From positions 1 to 64,000 of the forward strand of contig JAHECP010000005.1 of the NCBI GenBank assembly GCA_024641665.1: DNA of 64,000 bases. The letters are read 5' to 3'. Below the pieces are notes generated by a model. The model saw only the letters and a program-made list of their open reading frames with translations. It did no database searches and was not told the origin of the DNA. Origin of the DNA: Acidobacteriota bacterium (lineage in GTDB: Bacteria; Acidobacteriota; Vicinamibacteria; Vicinamibacterales; JAHECP01). Of this stretch, positions 8,239-16,159 are shown piece after piece (position 1 is the first letter of the stretch; the number at the start of each line of letters is the position of its first letter). Both the position numbers and the translations under genes were made by a program.

Positions 8239-8950
8239 TCACCCGTTGACGACGGCCATGCCGGCCTCGGGGTAGCGCAGGCCGGCCGCGACGCCGGGCG
8301 GCGCCAGCCGATCGAGCTCGTCCACGTCGGCGGGGGAGAGGCGCAGATCGACCGCGCCGGCGTTCTCGGTGAGCCGCGCGCGGTGCTTAGCACCCGGAAT
8401 CGGCACGACGTCGGGGTTCTTCGCGAGCAGCCACGCGCGCGCGGTCTGCGCAGGCGCGCAGGCCCGGCCGCGGCTCCACCGCTCGATTCGCTCGACGAGA
8501 TCGAGGTTCCTCGCGAAGTTGTTCCCCTGGAAGCGCGGGTTGTTCCGGCGCCAGTCGTCGGCCGGAAGATCCTCCGGCCGCTTGAAGCGCCCGGTGAGGA
8601 AGCCCCGGCCGAGCGGGCTGTAGGCGACGAACCCGACGCCGAGCTCGCGGCACGTGGCGAGGATCTCGGCCTCGGGGTCGCGCGTCCAGAGCGAGTACTC
8701 CGTCTGGAGCGCCGCGATCGGGTGCACGGCGTGCGCGCGGCGGATGGTGGCCGGCGCCGCCTCCGACAGTCCGAGACACCGCACCTTCCCGGCCTTGACG
8801 AGGTCCGCCATGGCGCCCACCGTCTCTTCGATCGGCACCTTGGGGTCCACCCGATGCTGGTAATAGAGGTCGATCGTGTCCACGCCGAGGCGGGCGAGCG
8901 AGGCGTCGCAGGCCTGGCGCACGTAGGCCGGCGCGCCGCCGGCCGCGCGA
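8239..8950 (-). pseudogene. Aldo/keto reductase, truncated at the N-terminus
   Basis: The C-terminal two thirds of an NADPH-dependent aldo/keto reductase (AKR13/YghZ-like; yeast AAD-like). It keeps [67 protein letters not shown] and [22 protein letters not shown] normal enzyme is about 330 residues; only about 230 remain. The catalytic Tyr region, the glycine-rich opening and the KxG stretch are missing. The homologous reading stops at about 8945-8950 ([13 protein letters not shown]); beyond it no frame up to 9210 resembles the missing part, so this looks like a 5' deletion rather than a frameshift. The protein is very unlikely to be active. Confidence 0.75.
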
Positions 8951-9211
8951 CGTGATGTCGAGACGGGCGACTTTCAGTGTCGCACCGCGATTGCGCGACG
9001 CCACGGAACCCACCGCCCGCGGCCCGGGAAACCACTGGCGCCCGGCACCCGATCGGCTGCACAATCTGCGCATCCTGCTCGCGGTTGCTGTCGTCTGACC
9101 CGTCCTCATCGCTCATCAGGTCGTCGGCGCCCTCAAGATCGTGTGCGGGGTGACGTCGTCTTCTGACCGCCGTGCCTCGGTCGACGCGGGGCGCGGTTTC
9201 ATGGAGCGCCT

Positions 9212-12200
9212 ATGTCGCAGCCGAACGTCGATGGTCACGGCTACCGCCTGGAGCTCGAAGAGGACTGCACGGTCGAAGTCCAGGCCCGAGACACGTGGTC
9301 CAGAGATCGTGTCGAGGTCAAGGCCGGGGAGGTCTACGCGCTCTCCGCCCAGGGTGGGTGGCGCAGCGGCAGGCTTGCCTGCGGCCCGGAAGGCCAGCCC
9401 ACGAGGAACTGGCTGCTCGACCGCTTGAGAAACCGCCGGCGCGTTCCGTACGCTCGGTGGTTGGCGCTCGTCGGCGCATTGAACCAGGACGATCGGGCCA
9501 CGTTCGTCGTCGGCAACAAGCTGGTGCTGACCGTACCGCGCGATGGCACCCTGCGCTTCTTCGCCAACGACGTGTCCTGGCTGCGCGCCGGCCGTTCCGG
9601 TTCCCTCCGGCTCAGCGTGACTCGTCTGGACCCGTCGAGAGGGCGCAGGGCGGAACGCCGCGCGCACGTCTATCCGCGCTGGCTCGCGGAGCTCGAGAGT
9701 GCACTCGTGGCCGCCCGGCGTGAGGCCGCCTGCGTGCCTCGCGACGGGGGGCGCGTCGGCTTCGCACTGTCGGGCGGCGGCATCCGCAGCGCGACGTTCT
9801 GCCTCGGCCTGTTCCAGACGCTCGCCCGGCGGCACCTCGTGAGGAACATCGACTTCCTCTCCACCGTGTCGGGTGGCGGCTACTTCGGGGGCTTTCTCGG
9901 AGCGTTGTTCGCCAGGCGCGAAACGAAGCTGCCCGGGGAGCAGCAGGGGGCATCACGCGCGGAGGTCGTGGAGCATGCGCTGGCCGACTCGAGCTCGAAG
10001 CCCGTCCACCGGCTGCGGCAGAACGGCCGATACCTCTCTCCGGCCGGGGTGGGCGATCTGCTGCTGGCGGCGGCCGTCCAGCTGCGAAATCTGATCTCGC
10101 TGCACGTCATCATTGGCGTGGCGGCGGTCACGGCCGTCTTCGGTCTCGTGGCCGCGCGACGTTGGCTGGACAACCTGCGGCAGGCCCTGTTCGCTGCCGG
10201 TCGGGTGCCGGTCTGGTCCGACGGTGCGGCCGGATTCTCGTGGAGCCCGTGGGTGGCCGTTGCCCTCGTCCCCATCCTGTTCGCGGCGGTGCCGGCGGGA
10301 TGGGCGTACTGGCTGACGCAGCGCACCCGCCGGGGGCGGCCCGACTGGGCGCCGGCGGTGACCACCGCCGTGATTGCCGCCGGCGGCCTCACGCTCGGGT
10401 TCAGGGGGCGCGTCGCGGTGAACCACGTGCTCGGGTGGGACGCCACCTGGGCGATTCGCGGACTGGCGGCGGTGGCGGTCCTGGCGCTGATGTTCTGGGG
10501 CCTGGCGGAACTGCACGCCTGGGTCGCGAACCGGGCGAACGCGTCAGCGGAAGACGGGTCGGGCGCGCTGGACGACCTCGAGTTCAAGCTCCTGCTCGTG
10601 CGGAATCAGCTGTCGCGGGTGACGAAGCTCGGGGCGGTCCTGGCTGCGGGGCTCGTCGTCGTCGGGGTGATCGATTCGCTGGGGCAGTCCCTGTATGCGG
10701 AGGTCGCGGCCCGCGGCCTATGGAACGTGCTCGCCAGGCCGTCGGTCTGGCCGCCGCTGGCGGCGGTGCTGGCGGCCATCGCGGCCATGCGGCAGTTCGC
10801 GAGCGTGCTGCCCGTACAGGAACGGCTGCGCGTGCCGTGGCAGGCGGCGGCCTGGGTGGCGGCGACGATCGTCGTCACCGTCCTGGCCACGGTCTGGGCG
10901 GCGGCGGCGTACGCGTTCGTGTGGGCCGGCGGTCCCGCGGAAGGCCCGCTGCCGTACGGACGGGCCACCGTTGGCCTGCTGGCCGGACTCGTGCTGTGCT
11001 GGGCGCTCGGCCGCGCCATGCAGTTCGTCAACAACTCCTCGGCTCACGCGCTGTATGCGGCGCGCCTGACGCGGGCGTACCTCGGCGCGTCGAACCCGAA
11101 GCGGGGAGACGATCACGGTACGCGCGTGAGCGATGTCGTCAAAGGGGACGCCATCGCGTGGCGGAGCTACCGGCCCGACATGCGGGGCGGACCCGCGCAC
11201 ATCGTCAACGTGACGATCAACGAGACGATCGGCGGCCGCGACCAGATCGAGTACCGAGACCGCAAGGGCCTGGAGATGGCGCTCGGGCCCGTGGGCGTGT
11301 CGATCGGCGCCAGACACCATGCGACGTGGGGAAGCGGCCCGGACGCGTCGGTCCAGGTCCAGCGACCGCAGCCGGAGGACGCGCGCGACCAGATCGAAGA
11401 AACCTTCCATCCCCTCTTTGGGAGACTCGAGCGCGAGCACGAGGTGCAGGCGCGGCAGGTCGGTCACTGGGTGGCCATCTCGGGCGCGGCGTTCACGACG
11501 GGGCTCGGATCGCGCACGAGCCTGCCGCTGGCGCTCCTGCTCGGACTGGCGAACGTGCGGCTCGGGTACTGGTGGGACTCGCACACCCGGCCGGGCACGC
11601 ACGCGCGGGAGGCGGCCGCGGGCCTCAAGCGGCGCGTCATGACGCTCGTCGAGCGGCTGTTTCCGGTGCAGACGGCCCTCGTTGATGAGTTGCTGGCCCG
11701 CTTCTGGGGACCGGCCAAGACCTACTGGTACCTGTCGGACGGCGGCCACTTCGAGAACACGGGGTGCTACGAGCTGATCCGGCGCAAGCTGCCGATCATC
11801 GTGTGCTGCGATTGCGGCGCCGACCCGGAGTACGCGTGGACGGACCTCGCGAACCTCGTGCGCAAGGCGCGTATCGACTTCGGCGCGGAGATCCGCTTTC
11901 TCGAGCGCACCGAGCTCGACTGCCGCGTGCGGCCGGACCGGCTCGCCGACGTTTGCGAACCCCGCGAGATCGTCGCGCCATGGACCTCTCGTGATGGCGA
12001 TCGAGAGGGACCCGCTGCGGAGACCCACCGGTGGGCGCGAGCGCACGCCGTCATCGCGCGCGTGCGCTATCTCGACACCGGGGCCGGGCACCCCGAGAAC
12101 GCCGAAACCGGCGAGTCCGAGGAGAGCCTCTTGCTGATCGTCAAGCCCAGCCTCACCGGGGACGAACCGGCGGACGTGCTGGAGTACGCGCGGTCGCACC

Positions 12201-12331
12201 CGTCGTTTCCGCACGAATCGACGCTCGACCAGTACTTCGACGAGGCCCAGTGGGAGAGCTACCGCCGCCTGGGCGAGCACGTGGGCGAGAAGCTGTTTCG
12301 CCGGGGCACAGGGTGGTTCCCCGTCGTCTGA
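9212..12331 (+). CDS. Patatin-like phospholipase with N-terminal LecA-like domain and multiple TM helices
   Basis: Predicted membrane lipid acyl hydrolase of 1039 residues. Residues about 1-140 match the PA-I/LecA-like galactose-binding fold (VKAGEVYALSAQGGWRSG, then DGTLRFFANDVSWLRAGRSGSLRLSVTRL). The patatin core follows: glycine-rich oxyanion loop SGGGIRSA (about 187-194), nucleophile Ser220 in STVSGGG, and the dyad Asp near 842 in YLSDGGHFENTG. The nucleophile elbow has Thr in place of the first Gly of GxSxG. Between the Ser and Asp blocks lie about eight hydrophobic helices (about 290-610), so the catalytic halves are separated by a membrane domain. No signal peptide is evident. It stands alone, upstream of msrB and with no obvious operon partner. 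Substrate and topology are inferred. Confidence 0.85.
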   Translation: MSQPNVDGHGYRLELEEDCTVEVQARDTWSRDRVEVKAGEVYALSAQGGWRSGRLACGPEGQPTRNWLLDRLRNRRRVPYARWLALVGALNQDDRATFVVGNKLVLTVPRDGTLRFFANDVSWLRAGRSGSLRLSVTRLDPSRGRRAERRAHVYPRWLAELESALVAARREAACVPRDGGRVGFALSGGGIRSATFCLGLFQTLARRHLVRNIDFLSTVSGGGYFGGFLGALFARRETKLPGEQQGASRAEVVEHALADSSSKPVHRLRQNGRYLSPAGVGDLLLAAAVQLRNLISLHVIIGVAAVTAVFGLVAARRWLDNLRQALFAAGRVPVWSDGAAGFSWSPWVAVALVPILFAAVPAGWAYWLTQRTRRGRPDWAPAVTTAVIAAGGLTLGFRGRVAVNHVLGWDATWAIRGLAAVAVLALMFWGLAELHAWVANRANASAEDGSGALDDLEFKLLLVRNQLSRVTKLGAVLAAGLVVVGVIDSLGQSLYAEVAARGLWNVLARPSVWPPLAAVLAAIAAMRQFASVLPVQERLRVPWQAAAWVAATIVVTVLATVWAAAAYAFVWAGGPAEGPLPYGRATVGLLAGLVLCWALGRAMQFVNNSSAHALYAARLTRAYLGASNPKRGDDHGTRVSDVVKGDAIAWRSYRPDMRGGPAHIVNVTINETIGGRDQIEYRDRKGLEMALGPVGVSIGARHHATWGSGPDASVQVQRPQPEDARDQIEETFHPLFGRLEREHEVQARQVGHWVAISGAAFTTGLGSRTSLPLALLLGLANVRLGYWWDSHTRPGTHAREAAAGLKRRVMTLVERLFPVQTALVDELLARFWGPAKTYWYLSDGGHFENTGCYELIRRKLPIIVCCDCGADPEYAWTDLANLVRKARIDFGAEIRFLERTELDCRVRPDRLADVCEPREIVAPWTSRDGDREGPAAETHRWARAHAVIARVRYLDTGAGHPENAETGESEESLLLIVKPSLTGDEPADVLEYARSHPSFPHESTLDQYFDEAQWESYRRLGEHVGEKLFRRGTGWFPVV

Positions 12332-12360
12332 GGGCCGGCAAGTGCGCTAGGTTAGGAGAT

Positions 12361-12774
12361 ATGCCGAAGGAGCCCTTCGAGATCAGCAGGACCGACGAGG
12401 AATGGCGGCGCGCGCTCGGCGCCGAGCGCTTCCGCGTGCTGCGCGAGCACGGGACCGAGCCGCCCGGCTCGAGCGAGCTGAACCACGAGAAGCGTGCCGG
12501 CACGTTCGTGTGCGCCGGCTGCGCGCAGCCGCTGTTCTCGTCGGACACGAAGTTCGAGAGCGGCAGCGGGTGGCCGAGCTTCTGGGCGCCGGTCGAGGGC
12601 GCGGTCGGCACCGAGACGGACCGCAGCCTGTTCATGGCGCGCACCGAGGTCCACTGCGCGCGGTGCGGCGGACATCTGGGGCACGTCTTTCCCGACGGCC
12701 CGGCGCCGACCGGACAGCGCTACTGCATGAACGGCCTGGCGCTGAAGTTCGACCCGGGCGGGGGGAAGAAGTGA
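12361..12774 (+). CDS. msrB: Peptide-methionine (R)-S-oxide reductase MsrB
   Basis: Reduces methionine-R-sulfoxide in proteins using thioredoxin, repairing oxidative damage in the cytoplasm. The 137-residue length is standard for a single-domain MsrB. The zinc site is formed by Cys51/Cys54 (CAGC) and Cys99/Cys102 (CARC), and the catalytic cysteine is Cys122 in RYCMNGLALKF; FESGSGWPSFW and GGHLGHVFPDGP are the family signature blocks. No signal peptide is present. AGGAG 4-5 bases before the ATG at 12361 supports the start. It lies 29 bp after the patatin gene, so it may be read through from it. Confidence 0.96.
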   Translation: MPKEPFEISRTDEEWRRALGAERFRVLREHGTEPPGSSELNHEKRAGTFVCAGCAQPLFSSDTKFESGSGWPSFWAPVEGAVGTETDRSLFMARTEVHCARCGGHLGHVFPDGPAPTGQRYCMNGLALKFDPGGGKK

Positions 12775-12790
12775 CAGCCGGCGTCAGCGC

Positions 12791-13543
12791 CTATCTCGCG
12801 TTCGCGCACTCCAGACAGAAGCCGAAGCGCATCGCCTTGTAGCTGTACCGATACCAGTCACGGATCTCCTGGGGCTGGTCGCTGTACTCGGCTATCCACA
12901 TCATCAGGAAATACTGGACGCCGTAGGCCCCCAGGTCCGTCGTGCGCGCGTCCTTGGCATGGTCCGTGGGGCAGGTGTGCGGCACGTGGGTGTCCGCGTG
13001 ACGCGCCTCGTGGACCAGGACGGGCAGCCAGGAGCTGTCGATCGTCCTCCGCCATTCCGACACCCCGCTCCAGCCTCCGAGCCCGAGGTGGATGACCTTC
13101 TCGGGCGAGCAGCAGTACGCCCCGTCACCGGCGTCGACCACGATCCCGCGGATCGAGCTCCGGAACCAGTCGTACAAGTCGCGGCCGTGGGTCCACTTCT
13201 CCGGCAGTGGCGTGCTGAACCGCAGCTGGCGCATCAGGACGATCGACCCGTACAGCCGCTCTTCGACCCAGGTCATCGGCATCGAGCCCGGCTCGTTCCC
13301 GCACACGATCGGCGACCACGGCACGTCCACGAAGGTGATGGGGATGTCGCGGCGGATGGCCTCGATGTCCGACGTGCTGGGACACGGAAGGTTCCTGTAC
13401 ACGTTGGGGTTGAAGATCTGCGGCATGGGGCCGGGGTCTTCACAGACGGGCAGGCTCGCCAGGGCGGCAGGCGCGACGGGCGAGTCGCCGCCTCCACCGC
13501 ATCCGGCGAGCACGACGACGCACCACGCGAAGGCCACGCGCAT
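12791..13543 (-). CDS. Putative lipoprotein with HEXXH zinc-peptidase motif
   Basis: A 250-residue protein starting at the ATG at 13541-13543, preceded by a strong GGAGGAGAAGG ribosome-binding site. A lipobox (VVLAGC, Cys about 14) follows the signal peptide, predicting an envelope lipoprotein. Near residue 178 is LVHEARHADT, an HEXXH zinc-metallopeptidase motif; a DH pair lies 16-17 residues downstream (CPTDHAKDA) and could supply the third ligand. Cysteines are unusually frequent (CEDPG, LPCPS, VCGNE, YCCSPE, HTCP, FCLEC), suggesting disulfides after export. I do not recognise the family; peptidase activity is inferred from the motif and the surrounding helix only. Confidence 0.65.
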   Translation of the reverse strand: MRVAFAWCVVVLAGCGGGGDSPVAPAALASLPVCEDPGPMPQIFNPNVYRNLPCPSTSDIEAIRRDIPITFVDVPWSPIVCGNEPGSMPMTWVEERLYGSIVLMRQLRFSTPLPEKWTHGRDLYDWFRSSIRGIVVDAGDGAYCCSPEKVIHLGLGGWSGVSEWRRTIDSSWLPVLVHEARHADTHVPHTCPTDHAKDARTTDLGAYGVQYFLMMWIAEYSDQPQEIRDWYRYSYKAMRFGFCLECANAR

Positions 13544-13720
13544 GACCTTCTCCTCCATGTCCGGCGAGGCGCGCCCCGCGGCGGACACGGGTGCCAGGCA
13601 GGCGCGCCGGCATCATAGCACCCGGTGCCGTGCGGCGCGAAGCGGGAGGGCCAGTGCTATGCTGAGCGGGACGGGCTGGTGCAGGGGCGCCGTGGCGGCC
13701 ATTCACCGAGGGTCGTTCCA

Positions 13721-14962
13721 GTGAAGGTCCTGCTCATCTCCGCGAACACCGAGCGCGTCAGCATGGTCACCATGCCGCTCGGCCTCGGTCTGGTCTGCGC
13801 GGCGACGCGGTCCGCCGGGCACGACGTCCGCTTCCTCGACCTCCTCCCCGAAGCCGATCCCCGCGCGGCCGTGCGGCGCGCGATCGAGGCCTTCGCTCCC
13901 GACGCGATCGGCATCTCGGTGCGCAACATCGACGATCAGTCGGAACAGAACCCGCGCTTCCTGCTCGAGCCGGTCCGGGACGTCGTCGGCGAGTGCCGCG
14001 CCCGCTCGACGGCGCCGATCGTCGTCGGCGGGGCAGGCTACAGCATCTTCCCGCGGGAGGCGCTGGCCTTCCTCGGCGCCGACATCGGCGTTGCGGGCGA
14101 CGGCGAGGCCGTCTTTCCCGCGCTGCTCGAGCGGCTCGAGGCCGGGCGGTCCGTTGCCGGCCTGCCGGGCGTTCACACACGTGACGGGGGGCCGGCGGTG
14201 GCGCGCGCGCAGGCGCCGCATCTCGACGCCCTGCCGCTCTGGGACGACGCGCTCGTGCCGCCGACGGGACCGGACGAGTGGGTGCCGGTGCAGAGCCGGC
14301 GCGGCTGCCCGAACGACTGCTCCTACTGCTCGACCGCGCGAATCCAGGGCCGGACCATCCGCCGCCGCTCGCCGCGGCAGGTGGTCGACCTCATCGGGCG
14401 GCTGGCGCGAGCCGGGATCGACCGCTTCTACTTCGTGGACAACTCCTTCAACATTCCCGAGCGTCACGCCCTCGAGCTGTGCGAGGCGCTGGCCGCGCTG
14501 GAGCCGCGCGTGACCTGGCGGTGCATCCTCTATCCCGAGCGGGTGCGCGAGCGTTTCGTGCGCGCGATGGCGGCGGCGGGCTGCGTGGAGGTGAGCCTGG
14601 GGTTCGAGAGCGGCGCGCCCCGCATCCTGCGCGAGATGAACAAGCGGTTCACGCCGGACGACGTGCGGCGGACCTCCGACCTGCTGGCGGCGCACGGCAT
14701 CCGCCGCCGGGGGTTCCTGCTGCTCGGCGGGCCGGGCGAGACCCGCGCGTCGGTGGAGGAGAGCCTGGCGTTCGCGCAGTCGCTCGGCCTCGACGACCTG
14801 CGCATCACCATCGGGATCCGCATCTATCCCGGCACGCCGCTGGCGAAGCGGGCCGTCGCCGACGGCGTGATTGCGAGCGAGGACGACCTGCTGCATCCCG
14901 CGTTCTATCTCGCGCCCGGGTTGGAGCCGTGGATCCACCAGCGCGTGTTGGCCGGCTCCTGA
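13721..14962 (+). CDS. B12-binding-domain radical SAM protein
   Basis: A 413-residue radical SAM enzyme. The N-terminal part (about 1-160) has the cobalamin-binding Rossmann fold (VKVLLISANTERVS, IVVGGAGYSIFP, IGVAGDGEAVFPALLE). The radical SAM core binds a 4Fe-4S cluster through Cys196, Cys200 and Cys203 in GCPNDCSYC; FYFVDNSFN, GFESGAPRILREMNK and GFLLLGGPGET are typical of the BchE/P-methylase-like superfamily. GTG at 13721 is chosen because the fold begins with VKVLLISAN; an upstream extension of 32 codons in the same frame is low-quality sequence. The substrate is unknown; relatives carry out methylations, cyclisations or lipid modifications. Confidence 0.85.
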   Translation: MKVLLISANTERVSMVTMPLGLGLVCAATRSAGHDVRFLDLLPEADPRAAVRRAIEAFAPDAIGISVRNIDDQSEQNPRFLLEPVRDVVGECRARSTAPIVVGGAGYSIFPREALAFLGADIGVAGDGEAVFPALLERLEAGRSVAGLPGVHTRDGGPAVARAQAPHLDALPLWDDALVPPTGPDEWVPVQSRRGCPNDCSYCSTARIQGRTIRRRSPRQVVDLIGRLARAGIDRFYFVDNSFNIPERHALELCEALAALEPRVTWRCILYPERVRERFVRAMAAAGCVEVSLGFESGAPRILREMNKRFTPDDVRRTSDLLAAHGIRRRGFLLLGGPGETRASVEESLAFAQSLGLDDLRITIGIRIYPGTPLAKRAVADGVIASEDDLLHPAFYLAPGLEPWIHQRVLAGS

Positions 14963-15079
14963 CCGCCGCACGCGCGTTCATCCGCCGTTCATGATCCCCT
15001 CACTATACTGAGTCGCCTTGGCCGATGAACCGCGTTTCGACCGGGACGCCAGGGCGAATCCCGGGAGAGGAGAGGTGTC

Positions 15080-16111
15080 ATGCGACGCAGATGCTTCGTC
15101 GTGGCGGCCGCGCTCGCGCTCGCGGCCGCGGGAGTCACGCACGCGGCGGCCGCGCAGCCGTACCGCGTGCTCAAGGTCGCGAAGGTGGGTGGCGACGGCT
15201 ACTTCGACTACGTCTACGCGGACGTGAACGGTCGTCGCCTGTACATTCCGCGCACCGGCGCGTCGTCGCGCATTACCGTCTTCGACCTCGACTCGCTCGA
15301 GCCCGTCGGCGAGATCCCGAACGCCAGCGCGCGTGGGGTGGCGGTCGATCCGAAGTCGGGCCACGGCTTCGCCAGCAGCAAACCCGTCGTCATGTGGGAC
15401 ACGAAGACGCTCGCGACGCTGAAGACCATCGACGTGGAGGGGCGCCCCGACGGCATCCTGTTCGACCCCTTCAACGCGCGCGTCTGGGTGTTCAGCCACG
15501 TCGAGCCCAACGCGACCGTCATTGACGCGGCCAGCGGCACGGTCGTGGGCACGCTCAATCTCGGGGGAGCGCCCGAGCAAGCGGCCTCCGACAGCAAGGG
15601 TCGCCTCTACGTCGACCTCGAGGACAAGAGCCAGGTCGCGGTCGTGGACACGAGGACACTGACCGTGACTGCACACTACGATCTGGCTCCGAAGGGCGGC
15701 GCGCCGGCGGGGCTCGCCTTCGACGTGAAGAACCACCTCCTGTTCGCGGCCGGCTCCGAGCCGCCCGCGATGGTCATCCTGAACGCCGCGGACGGCAAGG
15801 TTCTCGACAGCCTGCCGATCGGCAACGGTTGCGACGGGGCGGTGTTCAACCCGGCCACGATGGAGGCGTTCAGCTCCCAGCGCGACGGCACGCTGACGGT
15901 GGTGAAGGAGACGAGCCCGACCAGCTTCGAGGTCGAGCAGACGGTGAAGACAATGCCCAGCGCGAAGACGCTGACGCTCGACACGAAGACGAACCGCATC
16001 CTGCTGATCGGCGCGGAGTTCACGCCGCCGCCCGCGGCGGCCCCGGGCCAGCGGCGCGGGCGCGGACAGGTCGTTCCGGGATCGTTCTCGATTCTCGTCG
16101 TGGGGAGGTAG
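15080..16111 (+). CDS. Secreted YncE-like beta-propeller protein
   Basis: A 343-residue exported protein with a signal peptide ending near AAAAQ (about 24-26) and a series of propeller blades (VYADVNGRRLYIPRTG, VFDLDSLEPVGEIPNASARGVAVDPKSGHGFAS, LFDPFNARVWVFSH and so on), each about 40-45 residues. YncE-type propellers bind ligands or DNA in the periplasm and are often fused to or encoded near redox or transport functions; no catalytic residues are recognisable. A -10-like TATACT lies at 15004-15009. GAGAGGAGAGG just before the ATG at 15080 is a good ribosome-binding site. Confidence 0.8.
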   Translation: MRRRCFVVAAALALAAAGVTHAAAAQPYRVLKVAKVGGDGYFDYVYADVNGRRLYIPRTGASSRITVFDLDSLEPVGEIPNASARGVAVDPKSGHGFASSKPVVMWDTKTLATLKTIDVEGRPDGILFDPFNARVWVFSHVEPNATVIDAASGTVVGTLNLGGAPEQAASDSKGRLYVDLEDKSQVAVVDTRTLTVTAHYDLAPKGGAPAGLAFDVKNHLLFAAGSEPPAMVILNAADGKVLDSLPIGNGCDGAVFNPATMEAFSSQRDGTLTVVKETSPTSFEVEQTVKTMPSAKTLTLDTKTNRILLIGAEFTPPPAAAPGQRRGRGQVVPGSFSILVVGR

Positions 16112-16159
16112 TCGGCGGCGGTCCGTCCGTCAGTCGAACGAGCGGCCCCGGAACAGGGT

